Part shown: positions 10,912-22,623 of the stretch, piece after piece
Numbering within the stretch: position 1 is the stretch's first letter
Layout of the letters: the number at the start of each line of letters is the position of its first letter
Assembly (NCBI RefSeq): GCF_040869045.1
Contig: NC_090320.1
Coordinates: forward strand, 243,784,978-243,848,977
Origin: Eurosta solidaginis
Taxonomy: Eukaryota > Arthropoda > Insecta > Diptera > Tephritidae
Direction of reading: 5' to 3'
Length of the DNA stretch: 64,000 nt
Notes under the pieces: generated by a model
Told to the model about the DNA's origin: nothing
What the model saw: only the letters and a program-made list of their open reading frames with translations
Databases searched by the model: none
Program-made: the position numbers and the translations under genes

Positions 10912-11250
10912 ATAAATGCAAGGCGCGGTAACCTCCAAAGAGATTTTAGGCCGAGCTTTTCTTCCGATTTGCGTCGTGCTCCTTTTAATATTTTCTACAA
11001 ATTGGCAGGACTGGAGCTACATGTTTTATGCCGACTCCGAACGGCATCTGCATAGCGGATGAGTTTTCACTCAGAAGCTACAATACACTCGGAGTGCTTG
11101 CCAAATCACTGCCGAGGGGCGACTCCGCTTAGAAAAACTTGCTTCTAATTGAAAAAACTTGTTTCTAAAATTTTGTGGTCGGGGTTTGAGCTCAGGATAT
11201 TCGGTGTGGTAGGCGGAGCACGCTACTACCACACCCCGACGGTCGAAACC
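10912..11250 (-). mobile_element. tRNA-derived SINE, second copy
   Basis: Same family and orientation as 9790-10155, with the tail at the left (GCGCGGTAACCTCCAAAGAG) and the tRNA-like head at the right. The B-box region is degraded (GAGCTCA in place of GAACCCA). It lies just outside the F-family MITE. Confidence 0.8.
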
Positions 11251-11912
11251 TTAGTAAGTAAATCGAAATACTGGGATGACCATCACTAATTGACTTGTAC
11301 TGATGTAGGTACATAGGTGGAACGTAAACAATTTTAATGCAAAAACGTGAGTTATAATAAGCGAAAGATGTTTCACTTGCCATTCTGCTGATCGACTAAT
11401 GGGTATATAATATACCATTTAACTGAGATGACATAACAAAAACAAAATACCAAATAAAGGTAAACACATGAAAGCAAATATAAAATTTTAATGTGAAATA
11501 CCTCATTCACAGTCTGTTCACGTGATTTTTTGCTAATAAATAATATTCTTTATTTTAAGATCTGTAACTCCGATTTCGATAATATCAAGTTTGAAAGGTT
11601 TTTACATATTTCTTTTTTTCGTTTAATCGACTTGTTCCTATTTAAATATGTAACGTGAAGCGAAAAAGACACAGAAAGAATTCATTTTTTTATATTCATG
11701 ATTGTATGGGTTAAAACTATTTTTTTTTTTCAAGGTGCAGGATGTAGTTTATTTGAAGCCATGAAGCGTGTTGAACAAACGGGTATTTTTAAGTAATTTT
11801 TTTTTTTAAGATGGGTCTAAATATTTGAAGGTCCACAATTTTAATATTTTTGGATTTCTAAAGTTATATTTTAGAGTTTACAGCTTATAATATAAATAAT
11901 ATTTCTAATAGC
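11251..11912. other. non-coding, AT-rich
   Basis: Nothing recognised beyond poly-T runs. Confidence 0.4.
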
Positions 11913-12236
11913 TTATGATGGTAGCGTGCTTGCCCTACTACACCGAAGATCCTGGGTGCACGTCCCAGGCAAAGCAACATCAAAATTTTAGAAACAAGTT
12001 TTTTCAATTAGAAGAAAATTTTTCTAATCGAGGTCGCCCCTCGGTAGTGTTTGACAAGCACTCCGAGTGTATTTCTGCCATGGAAGGCTCTCAGTGAAAA
12101 CTCATCAGCCTTGCAGATGACGTTCGAAGTCGGCATAAAACAAGTAGGTCCCGTCCCGTCACTTTGTAGGAAATTTCAAAAGGAGCAGGACGCAAATCGG
12201 AGGAGAAGCTCAGCCTGTTCGGAGGTTATTTATTTT
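11913..12236 (+). mobile_element. tRNA-derived SINE, plus orientation
   Basis: The head reads ATGATGGTAGCGTGCTTGCC, with the B-box zone mutated (CTGGGTGCACGTCCCAGG). The body matches the other copies through AAAGCAACATCAAAATTTTAG and ends near CGGAGGTTATTTA. Confidence 0.8.
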
Positions 12237-12389
12237 TGTAGTTTTTTATTTTTTTTTATAATATCCCCACTTAAAGCTTTATTCGAGTTTTGGTTTAAAG
12301 GTAAATTTTGGTTTTAAGGTTAAATTTCGCATTTCATACAAAATCAAATCTCGAAACGCAGAAGATTTAAGTTAAATCTTTAGGAAAGG

Positions 12390-12602
12390 CTGTGATTCCT
12401 TATATATCGGTCGATTTATTATGATAAAAAAAATTAACACGACCTATCTTTTTCTCTCTCGCACCGGAAGTATCCTCCCATCTTTATTTTGCAGTCTTAC
12501 CAACCTTAACACTATTTGCAGTCTTACCAATAACACTATCAGTCTTACCAACTTAACACTATTCTTCTCATTGCTAAAGGGTTATATTGTAATAAGTGTA
12601 CA
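12390..12602 (-). repeat. probable 3' LTR segment of the split LTR element
   Basis: About 100 bp beyond the pol stop on the minus strand, a TGTACACTTATT start could be the LTR 5' end. Bases 12491-12562 hold three tandem copies of a CAGTCTTACCAA...TAACACTAT unit (21-27 bp). The LTR limits are guesses because no second LTR is visible. Confidence 0.4.
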
Positions 12603-12698
12603 CTACACCCACAAAATAAGCTTATACTACGTTTACAACTCGGCCAATCCTCAGATGGGATCGCCCTCGGTCAAATGTACAAGTATTTCAATGTATAT

Positions 12699-14052
12699 TT
12701 ACGCCAACGGATTAGTTACTGCATCCTCTTCGGCCATGTTGCCTCTCTCGGGTTTACCTACCCACCTCCGAATGCGGTGGGCCTCAACGACCCCATCATA
12801 TGGGAGTTGGGTCAGTTGACAATTTTCGATGTCGCGGATGACATAGTAGTTGTACCTAACACCTTGTTAATACCTACAGTCTTATACACATTTCTGTGGT
12901 CATCAGTAGTCTCCTTTTTCATATCTTTTACATCTTATGCCAGATGCTAAGACGCGCTTGGACTCATAGTCTTGTTTCTAGTTTTAATTTCCTTTGCAGC
13001 ACTTTCACGTATAGTAACCAAGACTCGATTTGTATCCAAACACACAGTTTTTCTTGGAATCATTCGGTGAGTTCGTAAATGATAATTCCCTTTTGCTTCA
13101 CCTCGAATAGAAGCTGACTACACTCAGAGAAGAACGCCCTTCTAAAACGCAGCACCACCGGACTCAATTCAAGCTTTTCATGGTCTTACTTTTTTGTTCT
13201 TGAAAACGAACGACCTGTTCTCAAAACAACAACCTTGTTCTTGCACTGACAACCATTTTCTTCAAAAGAGAATGGCTTGTCTTAAAGCATGAACAAATGT
13301 TCTATTAATGAGAACAATGTTCTTAAATTAAGTTCAAGAAAAAAGAAACGGTACAACTCGTGTGAACTACAATGTTAAATACAACATTTGGCACGAGCTG
13401 CCAAGTAGTTGAAGTGGCCCAGCGGTTATGATGTATGCATTTTTTCTTAAAATTTTGAATTTTGATAAAAAATTTTTTGTTATAAATATTTTTTATTTAT
13501 GACAAAAAAATATTATTAATAAAAGATAAATGGGTACCTATTGAAAAAAATACTTTCCCCTCCCACCAAAGATCAAGCACGAACCGTTCTTGAATTGAGA
13601 CCGAAAAATGTTAAATCGACCCCAAATCGTGTTCGAAGCGTGAGAACGAAAAATCATAAATCAAGCCCAAGTAGTTCTTGAAATGAGCACAGAAGTTTCA
13701 CACATCAATACCAAAGTGGTCATAAAATACGAACGGTGTGCTTGGAAAAACTGTTCTTAAAACAAGTCACGAGTTAAGAAAAAACGTACTTAACAGACTT
13801 TTGTCAACGAATGTTTTTAATATTGAACTTGTTTCGTTCGTTTTAGAACGATTTTTTATCTGAGTGTAGGTGTTTCACGACAGGTGCTATGAACGGAATT
13901 ATTTATAGCGTGCTTAACCTCCAACAACTCCTTACACCAGTCGGCATGACTTATAGGGTCCCCAATTTTTTATAACATCGTTTTAATAATCCAATTTATG
14001 CGCTCAACTTGACCAATAGCTTGCGCAGGAGTAACGGCAACCTTTACATGGT
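12699..14052 (-). pseudogene. integrase end of an LTR retrotransposon pol gene, split by a MITE
   Basis: On the minus strand, 14052 to 13867 encodes an integrase-core segment (VTPAQAIGQVERIN, then HADWCKELLEV and HAINNSVHST motifs). This end of the catalytic domain is followed by its C-terminal tail at 13120 to 12699, which contains a YVIRDIENCQLTQLPYDGVV block and an HRIRRWVG block and closes at a TAA. The two parts are separated by a 746-bp MITE flanked by TA, and the reading frame continues exactly if the MITE and one TA are removed. There is one in-frame stop before the MITE and at least one frame change after it. The tail motifs fit the gypsy superfamily. The rest of pol is absent. Confidence 0.75.
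13119..13868. mobile_element. TA-flanked MITE inside integrase
   Basis: The element 13121-13866 starts CACTCAGA and ends TCTGAGTG, with a TA on both sides (13119-13120 and 13867-13868), the target signature of Tc1/mariner-type transposases. It is about 746 bp, rich in TGTTCTTGA/GAACAA words repeated in both orientations, and has no coding capacity. Confidence 0.8.
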
Positions 14053-14061
14053 CTATAATGG

Positions 14062-15085
14062 CAACTTAAAATTCATATTTCATGTAATTTTTTGATAAGA
14101 AAATATTTTAAGGTAGGAACAGTTTTTAAATTCATGTGCCTATGACAGATTTTTTTTGAAGATTTTCAAATTTAGATTCTTATTGCCAAACGTGAGTTAA
14201 ATAAAAAAAAAAATGTATCAAAATAGAATATTCAGATACATGTGTTTTTGCTATGTAGAACATGAAAATTAATGTGTTTAATTCGAAAATGTAAATTTTT
14301 TAATGGCTGAAAAATTTCAAAAAAGTTGAAACTGTGCACGTGGCCTCACTTTACAGTTCTTTCAATACGAAAAAATAAAACATCAAATAAACTACAGGAG
14401 AGACAGTGCAGGTTAAAATATGAGATTTAATAAATCTTATCAGTGGGATATGCTATAAGCTGGAATTTGGTAACAGCGACTTTATCAATTACCCTCATTA
14501 TGCGGGGAGACTTCAATGTCTATATAGTCTTAAAAAATTCTTTTTTTCTAACTTTATTCGAGAAAAATTTGATTTAAAAAGTAGAACAAATGAAACAATT
14601 GACAAGGAGGAGAAACGAAATTCACTAAGTATTTGGTGATATCTCAGCTACTGTAAAGAAATAATATAAAATTTTGAAAAAATCTGTGATACCAAGCCAT
14701 ACCATTCCAGTGGAAATCGAGTTGTCTTCGAATTCTCTTATATGTATAATAATACAAATCTTCACGGGTTTCGGTTAAAAAAAAATTATGTTTTATAAGC
14801 TGAAAACCAAACAGCGAATGCCTAATTTTGCACAACAATTTTGACTTTCCAAGAATTAACTTCGCTTTGCTTACTGCCACTATTTAAAAAAAATTATTAT
14901 TTGTACGGCTTAATAACTACGGTTGCAATTAACACTGATAATTTTATTTAATACACGAGACCTGAAAGTGAAAACAAGGCATCTAAAACTTAGTCAGTTG
15001 TCTTTAAAAATATGCAAATAAATTAGAATGTTCCATTTATGATTGAAAAATGTATGTTAGCCTATTTCCCTTAAAATATCTCAAT
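14062..15085. other. non-coding, AT-rich
   Basis: No domain recognised in the short frames present. Confidence 0.4.
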
Positions 15086-15089
15086 GGGC

Positions 15090-15335
15090 TTACTCGTAAA
15101 CGTCGTCGAAAATAACAAAACTCGTCTACTGAAAAGGGGACAGTGCCACGCCTACTTTCAAAAAATACTAATTAGATTAAAGGGTTTATATATTTGCAAA
15201 ATCTTACTTGCATGACTTATTTGCGCACAGAAATTTCGAATTCAAAGTTACACTGACACACATTACTGTAGAAATGTGGGCGTGGTTTTCGACCGATTTC
15301 GCCCATTTTCACAGCAAACACTTGTCGTCATTGTC
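15090..15335 (+). repeat. fragment of the Helentron/DINE-like family
   Basis: It contains GCCACGCCTACTTTC and GGGCGTGGTTTTCGACCGAT, matching phrases in the long copies at 55921-58888 and 59440-60870. Confidence 0.5.
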
Positions 15336-15344
15336 GTTCAATGC

Positions 15345-15535
15345 AGCCATACTAGCTTAGATTTAACTGCTGTGTAGGTTTGCAAGGCACGCAGGGCCGC
15401 TTGGCTGTCCAACATAACGTAGATGCTCTTCGAAGATGAGCCTCTCTGCAGACATTCTCTACGGAAAACTTCTATTGCATGGATTTCTGCTTGAATGGTG
15501 GGCTAGCATCGCATTGGTATCGATTTCTTGAAGTT
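15345..15535 (-). pseudogene. RNase H fragment of a non-LTR retrotransposon
   Basis: The minus strand encodes a FQAEIHAIEVF motif and, about 28 residues on, a VMLDSQAALRALQ motif. These are the second and third catalytic blocks of retroelement RNase H. The first block (TDGS) and the WVPGH region are absent. It is a fragment of roughly 60 codons with no start or stop of its own. It is not the same family as the LOA copies at either end of the window, because the residues between the motifs differ. Confidence 0.7.
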
Positions 15536-16149
15536 CGGCCAGCTCCCGTTCTTCCGTCATCCAATTTCGATCCAAGGTTGACCTTAGTGTCCAAGTTGGT
15601 GGCGTCGCTGCACGTAAATACAAATGTTTGACTGGATATTATCTCTGTCTTATCACAGCATTTGACCTTTCAAAAATATTAACCAGTGATACTTTAAAAT
15701 TAGCTGAATTTACTTGTAGAGAGGTTGATTTCATTGATGCCGTAAGATATACAATTATATATAAACAATTATTCTGGCACTCTAAAGTGCCATACCACAG
15801 CAGATCACAAGAAAACGCTGAACGATTTATTTGCTTTTCCTCTTGCAAGCCAAAGTTTAAGTTTTTTTTTAATATGTATTTTCTATTTCTTGGACCGTTG
15901 AAAAAATACCCAAGAAATCCTTACACCAATTGATCCATGTATGCTACATTTCGTTAAAAAAATTAATAATAATGAGTGAAAATTCATATTCATTCATTCA
16001 ATTGAAAAAACTTCAATTTTGTCTCACGAGGGGAAAATGATAAAATTTCTTAAGCCTAAAAGGATGTGGATACCGCGCTTAGCGGTTGCCTGGTGAGTGG
16101 CAATAACTAGAAAATGTCTGCCTAATGAGAGGTTCGGCAAGGTCGAATA
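15536..16149. other. non-coding
   Basis: Open frames on both strands around 15640-15930 show no domain and mirror each other. Nothing supported. Confidence 0.35.
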
Positions 16150-16441
16150 GCTCAATGCTCGTGCTCCTTTTAATTTTTCCTACAAATTGGCGGGACAGGA
16201 CCTATTTGTTTTTCTTTTTGTATGCTGATTCCGAAGGGCATCTGCAAGGGAGATCAGTTTTCATGGCAGAAATACACTCGGAGTGCTTGCCAAACACTGC
16301 CGAGGCACGACCCCGCTTATAAAAAAAGTCTTCTAATTGAAAAAACTTGTTCCTAAAATTTTGACATTGCTTTTCCCGGGGCGTGCACACAGGATCTTCG
16401 GTGTGGATGGTGGAGCACATACCATAACACCACGGCGGATA
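16150..16441 (-). mobile_element. tRNA-derived SINE, tail-truncated
   Basis: The body (GTGCTCCTTTTAATTTTTCC, then CGGGACAGGACCTA) and the head (ACCATAACACCACGGCGG) match the family. The terminal CCGAAGAGATTT segment is missing. Confidence 0.75.
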
Positions 16442-17175
16442 AAGCTCATACAAATCTTCCGATCTTTACGGTTTTTTTTTTTTTGCAATTTAGTCGAAAC
16501 TTTAGGGTATGGTCAAATATAATCCTTACTTCTTTCGTGGGCCCTAATGTGAATATTTTCATATATATGTATAAAATTCGTGTCCTCGCTGATATGGGTC
16601 AAGAGACGCTTCAATGGAACATTTCGAGTATGTTTATCATTCATGTATTTGATAACGTAAAAATGCTGGAAATGTTATCTTTATATAAAATCACGTAAAC
16701 AAACTCATTTCAATGTTTATTTATTTTATTCGTTTTTTTTACTTTAACACAAACATAAATATGTCAATTATCACTTGTTTATATAATATACAATTTTTTG
16801 GAAATTTCGCAAAAAAAATATATATATATTATCTCATTTTTAGCCCGTACGAATAAATCAAATCATTGCAGATACTACGCGAAAATATATTAAAGCATTT
16901 AACTTTTTTTCAATATTTTTTTTTTTTATTGTACTTTAAGAAAATATTATTCTTAATAGAAAATATATAGGTATCCTACTCAAAAAAAAGAAACAATTAT
17001 AATTAGGTTAAATTAATTCAGGGAAGTATGAAAGAAACAACGTAGACTTTTCCCGCATAATATTTGCATAGCAAAAGAAAACTCAGTCACTCCAGAAAGT
17101 GACAGAGCGAATAATTTTTTACTTTTTTATAAATTTTATCCAAGAGAGTGGAATACCACCCGATCTCAGATGCCG
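16442..17175. other. non-coding, strongly AT-rich
   Basis: Poly-A/T and TATATA runs; nothing else recognised. Confidence 0.4.
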
Positions 17176-17382
17176 TTTAGAAAACGCCCTGTCTCCGAAG
17201 GCTTGTGACTAACGCCCTATTTCTAAATTTGTTTCGAAAACGCCTTATCTAAGCACAAATTCAATATATTTTGACATTTGTTGGGGCTATTAAGAAATAA
17301 GAAACTGAGATAGGGCTTTTTTGAAACAATCTCTGAAATAGGGCGTTATTCAAACATTTTCTGAGGTTGGACGTTTTCGATA
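17176..17382. mobile_element. small foldback element with about 75-bp imperfect inverted repeats
   Basis: The left half carries GAAAACGCCCTGTCTC and TAACGCCCTATTTC. The right half carries the same words inverted (GAAATAGGGCGTTA, GACGTTTTCGATA). Within each arm the GCCCTAT word repeats every 35-45 bp. Confidence 0.6.
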
Positions 17383-17627
17383 GATACAAAGAAAAGAAAA
17401 TGGACCACTCTAATATTTATATATTTTGATGTACATACGTATAAGGGTATTTTAGCTAACTATGTTAATATATCGGCGCATAGTCATAGTCAAAATGAAA
17501 TAGGTTTACATTTTTAGCTATTTTGATAGATAAGTAGCTCATAGAAAACTATGTCAAAAAGCTGCAACAAAATTTAAAGCTTATTTTATTTTGGCCATGA
17601 CTATGCGCTTTCTTGTTTATATTCAGC

Positions 17628-18513
17628 CCAATTCTAAACGAAAATTCCGTGCGAGCTTTTTCCCTTCTCCCATTCCTCGTATTCTAAATAAAAATTCCTT
17701 GTGAGTTTTTTCACTTCTCCCTTTCCTCCTATTCTGAACAATGTTCGAAAAAGCGGAAACGGGTTATAGGAGAAAAGTAGGTATTATGAATGTGAGGGAG
17801 AGGGAGATTTCTCCCCCAAAAAACTCCTATTTCACTAGTTAAACTAAAGGGAATGCATCAAAATAGTTAAAGGAAATTGGTTATTTTAAGAAAGAACACC
17901 TATTTGTGCTAAAATATGTATTAACATTCTACCACAATATTCTCACTGTTGATACAACAACAACAACAACAACCACAATATTCTTTATTTTATGTCGAAG
18001 AGTATATCATAAGCAACGGAAGAGCTCTTCGCAGATTTGATGCAGCCATCCAGAAATTGCGCAAGGATTTTTTAAGAAGGCTTAAATAGATTTTGGCATA
18101 TGGCGAAAAGCGAATTCAACTCGACTTGGCCGCCAGAAAATTGCTTTGCAGAATAAATGCAGGCAACTCCGGCAGATTTGTGTTATCCCGCCGGTCTTCT
18201 TCTTATGCTCCTCTGTTGACCACCAATTCATTACTCATTTCAGTGAATACCACATGAAATGCAATAATGTGCATTGTTTATACCTCATTTCTTAATTTCA
18301 AACCAATTAGCAACAATAATTAAACTTTTAAATTTTTTAAACAAAATAAGAAATGCGCAACGAAATTTCAATTGACAAAACAGCTGACTTCGAAAATCCG
18401 AAATTCCTATTCCCCAATTATTCTTCTCCCTAGGAGAAAAGAATTGGAGGAATTTTTCCGCGGGAATAAAAAAATCCGCGAGAACAAAATTCCGCGAGAA
18501 TATTTAGAATTGG
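17628..18513. mobile_element. non-coding TIR element, about 0.9 kb
   Basis: The ends are CCAATTCTAAACG and, inverted, CCAATTCTAAATATTC. Near the right end is a strong internal hairpin around CTTCTCCCTAGGAGAAAAG, flanked by AATTCC words. A (CAA)n run lies inside at about 17950-17970. No transposase seen. Confidence 0.6.
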
Positions 18514-18730
18514 TCTGATTTATCAGAACAAGACATAACAGTAACTAAATTTAGTTTTGCTTTCCTTTATTTAGACAAACATATGTATTTGCTGAGTTCA
18601 TCGGGTGATACTTAGTACCAATAGTTGAATTCCAATGAGCTATCCAGGTCTGAGTTACGATCAAAACTTACTAGAACGATAGAGATCTGTTCTATGAGAG
18701 TTGGCAGCACTGAATTCTTGTATACACATA

Positions 18731-19126
18731 ATAGGGTGTCTGTTTTTTCAAACCTTTTTTAACCGAATCGCCTGAAAACTTTACTTAAGAACTTAAAACA
18801 AATTATCAAACTAATAACTAGTATTATTAGTTCTTTAGTCCAGGCTTTAAGAAAAGAATATAATGCTGTTACTTAAAAAGCGGGCTTTGCTGGTAAAACT
18901 CGTTCGAAAATTTCGGGAGAGTATCAAAAGGCGCGTTTAGAACCTAATAAAAGTCAGCTGATATTGAAAATATTACTTTTGTCAGCAGCTATGTGCGAAA
19001 AACAATTGCACATTTTGTTGTGGTTTTTGTATTTTTTAATATTTTCTTGTATATATGCACCCATTCGAAGAAAGGTTACGTGTCGGCTCTGAAAAAAATG
19101 TTGGTAAATATCGAACACCCTAGTGC
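18731..19126. repeat. possible TIR element containing another element end
   Basis: ATAGGGTGT near 18731 and ACACCCTA near 19118 form weak inverted ends. Inside, GTATCAAAAGGCGCGTTT at 18918 matches the end of the family at 40880-41317. Confidence 0.35.
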
Positions 19127-19149
19127 ACATACTTCTAAGTGCTAACATG

Positions 19150-20290
19150 TAAAAAGATTGAACTGTTAAAAATCTACTACAAAAAACTTAATCCGAAATT
19201 AATTCAGATAAATATAAAGATTTGTGACCTGTGATGCGTTGTTGCTTCATTTGCATGTTAAATTTTTATTGGGATCTGGATCAGTGTTCATTGGAACTCG
19301 GCTAATATTAAAAATTTAAATAAATAAAATATTCATGGTCATAGCAAATTGGGATAAAAAAATTTAGAAATATTTAGGGTATTCATAGTTTGGTGGCAAA
19401 ATTATTTCCGTTTAGTTTTTTTCATTTCGTTTTGTTATGTAATCTACAGAATTTTTTAATTTATTCCAGTTTGAGTTCTTTTTTTTTCATTTTATTTATT
19501 GCTTCATCGTCTTTTCTATTAGCGGTTAATTTTATAATTCAGTTCCATATCAATAAGGTAATAAAAAAAAGTTCTAAGCTTCTACTGACCTAAAAATGTA
19601 TGCGTCCATTCAACCTAACCTTGAAATCGCTTTAATGTGGAAACTCCATTTTAAGCAAAACTCAAACACGCAAATTGAAGTATGTAGTACTATTTATTTA
19701 ATATATAAATATTTATTTATAATAATTATAGCTGAAGTTTTGTATAGTTCGTTAGTGGCTGCACTAATAACTTTAATAAAATGCTTAATCAAAAAAAAAA
19801 AAACATGGAGAGCTGCTGACTCTATGCATTTTGAACTACTGTGGGCTCGTTATAGTTTCAACCTAATCAAATTTTTTTGCAATTTTTCTTAGAACGTTTT
19901 AAAAGATAAAATTGTTAAAAATAGACGTTAGTGCTGGTTTTTATAGCCTGAAATCTTAATTTTTTTGAGAAATAGCCGTGAAAATTTCTATGATTATATA
20001 TTTGAGTAGGTGATATATGTACATTGGGGTGACTATAATTTTTTCCGCTCTCCCCCGAAAACCTCAGAGTATATGTCGAAACGAAAATTGTTTCAGAGGC
20101 GGAGCTCTTAATTTTAATTTTAAGAAATCTTTAACGGAACTTGAAGTTTTGCCATTTAAATACGACGAGAACTGGGGTTTGCACCATTACTTTGTTCTAC
20201 AAGGTATGAAGAATTTTGTTTGACGAACTGAATATATGGGTCATACTCAGCACTAAATTCTGAAGAAAAAAATAAAATTTATCGACCCAA
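19150..20290. other. non-coding, AT-rich
   Basis: No domain recognised in the short frames at 19390-20223. Nothing else seen. Confidence 0.4.
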
Positions 20291-20295
20291 ATAGT

Positions 20296-20400
20296 ATCTA
20301 CACCGCTGTATAGCTAAATGGTTAGCGCAGCATGCCTAAAGCGTACTGATGATGAAGGCTTAGCACCCTTCGAAATGGATCTATCTGCGCAGCTATTGTT
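20296..20400 (+). repeat. second tRNA-related SINE type, head fragment
   Basis: TATAGCTAAATGGTTAGCGC resembles a tRNA A-box region and CACCCTTCGAAATGG a decayed B-box, about 45 bp apart. It is not the family at 9790-10155. Confidence 0.45.
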
Positions 20401-20928
20401 GTCTGAAAAATTTTCTACTTACTATTCCAAAAACAAAATACAATTTTTCAGATTTAGAAAAATTAAAAAATAACAATAATTATCATTAGAAAAAAATTAT
20501 TGTTCTGGCCTTGAGCTCGAATCGAACCTTGAATCAAATTCTGAAATGTTCAAAAATTCGTATCTCTCGATAAGGTGTAAACCAATTTCGAAAAAATACA
20601 AGAAACCTTATTTGTGGGTACATAAAAGATTAAGTAAACCTGCCTGAAAATGCAGTTGTTGTTGCATTAACAGTAATGAAAGTGCAGTCTTTTTTACAGC
20701 CGTTATAGCCCGATGTCCCCCTACAAAAAAATGTTGTGAAAGTCTGCTGCTAAATTTGAGGCTTATGTTGAGGGGGCTTCGGAAGAAATTTATGATTTTT
20801 GTTTTATCTTTCGAAATGCATCCTTGACATCCGATTTTTAAAATTGATATGTCATTATTTTGGCTTAAAAACTTCATATTAGCTTTTATATTTTTTCGAG
20901 TTATGTGGTCGCATATGCTGAATAACAT

Positions 20929-22003
20929 TAAGGCCCGGTTTTTCAGCAGTTGATTAAGCTAAGCTTAAACTATGTTTGCTTAAACTCTACTCAAATTTAA
21001 ACTCCAGTTAAACTACTGAGCAGTTTTTCAATCAGTTTAAGGCTGCCTTTGGGGTATGTTTTTTGTGCGGCAACATTGGTTTTTTATTATCTAGATAATT
21101 TGTAGATACGGCAAAAGCTGGATTTTGTTTACCCAACAAACATAGAAAAAAATTCTCCAGCGAAATTATATATATTGTTCCGGAAGTGATATCCAACATC
21201 ATTATTTAATTATTCTTAAACCATATAGTTCTTGAGTTGATATCCAATTTTATTCTCCAATCACTATCCAACCTTTGAGAAATTTTGTAAAATTAAAAGT
21301 TTTCGAGTTGATCTGAAACGTCATTAATACTTTCCAATTAATATCCTAATTTCGAGAGATATTGAGAAATGTACAGTTCTCAAGTGAATATTCAACAAGT
21401 TTCTCCAGTATTTCTCGAGTTGAGGTGAAGTTGAAAAAAAATCTCCTAGGTGGTACCACCAAAGCAAATAGCGTCCGACCAATTTATAGGACAAACTAAA
21501 AGGAGCACGACGCAAACTTGAAGAGAAGCTCTGCCCAAAATCTCTTCGGAGGTGACACATTTATTTATTTTTTAAATTATATATATTTCATTTTATTTTC
21601 GTGAAAAAACTGTAGTATGGAATCTTACATTTGAGTTGTTAATTAAATTGGTCAACTTAAGTAATAGCATTTTTTGCTTTATAAAAAATTACCTCTTTTG
21701 CTGAGTACGCTATGATTCTCCAGTTGAGCCACTGTTTGAAAACAACTCTTGAGATTTTAGAAGTATGCCTAGTTATCAAAATGGCTCTAATTGTACTCAA
21801 GCCCAAATGCTTGTTGGGAATATTCGACGCCATTTCAAACGAACGGAAATCACCGATAGGTTAACTATAGTTTAACCCAGCCAGATCGACCGCTTAAGCT
21901 CAGCTTAAACTTCAGTTAAAGTAGACTGAAAAACTGCAGAATAAGTTTAAGCGTAGTTTAACTGACACACTGAGTTGAACTTGCACTGGAAACCCGGGCC
22001 TAA
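20929..22003. mobile_element. Harbinger-type MITE with TAA target duplication
   Basis: TAA at 20929-20931 and 22001-22003 flanks an element starting GGCCCGGTTTTTCAG and ending AACCCGGGCC. Long inverted termini are filled with AGTTTAA/TTAAACT and AAGCTTA words. The 3-bp TAA target and GGCCCGG ends fit PIF/Harbinger. Inside, on the minus strand at about 21710-21840, is the decayed MASNIPNKHLGL-type coding segment shared with 41555-41857. Confidence 0.75.
21466..21560 (+). repeat. SINE tail fragment inside the Harbinger MITE
   Basis: AAAAGGAGCACGACGCAAAC through CAAAATCTCTTCGGAGGT matches only the last part of the tRNA-derived SINE in plus orientation. The head is missing. Confidence 0.7.
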
Positions 22004-22060
22004 AAGTGCTATAACTTTTTTGCTTATTGACTTAAGGAAACAGTGCAAAAGCAACAATAT

Positions 22061-22623
22061 TGTTACGAATATTAACAACACTAAGGGGTACTGCCATCTC
22101 TATGCCGATGCTAAGCAGCGACTGTATGCACATCCATAAATCAGTCATGTATCTACATAAACGAATAAATCATTATGTCTACACATATGTACGTACACGA
22201 ATCATAGAAGAGTTGCACAAACACATGCAGATATCTTATCTGAGATGCTCCCAAAAGTATGTAATTGTAATTGTGGAAGTGTCGCTCACAAATACACGCA
22301 TATGAGAAGCTATATACGTGCATCTGTAGTTATAATTATATGGCGGTAACTAAGTAAATTCTGGAAGCGCCTAGAAGATGCCACGAGGAAATCACAGAGT
22401 ATAAAAGCACCACCTGTAGAGGCGCTACAAGCAGTTTCGATTAAGACGCTATCTAGCGAGCAAAAGCAGTATTATTTGAAAATAGTAGAGTTATTTATTG
22501 TGAAGTACTTTAATAAAGGCCATTTTGCATTATTGAAAAGTTGAGTTATTTATTCAACAGTTTAGTGATTCGAACCTTAGTAGAAGATTTGCAAATAAGG
22601 GGAATTGCAGTAAATTTGTTACA
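22061..22623 (+). repeat. 5' LTR of a gypsy-like element
   Basis: It starts TGTTACGAATATT and ends TTTGTTACA, preceded by ATAT. A TATA-like GAGTATAAAAGCACC lies at about 22397 and an AATAAAGG polyadenylation-like word at about 22511. The next bases, ATTGGTATCAGAAG, look like a tRNA primer-binding site. Related LTRs lie at 23981-24550 (minus) and 43858-44449 (plus). Confidence 0.8.

Noticed and set aside
15628..15933. A 101-codon gene
   Set aside because: A minus-strand frame covers the same bases equally well and no domain is seen in either.
20296..20400. A tRNA gene on the plus strand
   Set aside because: Box-like words exist, but the cloverleaf does not close and the B-box is mutated.
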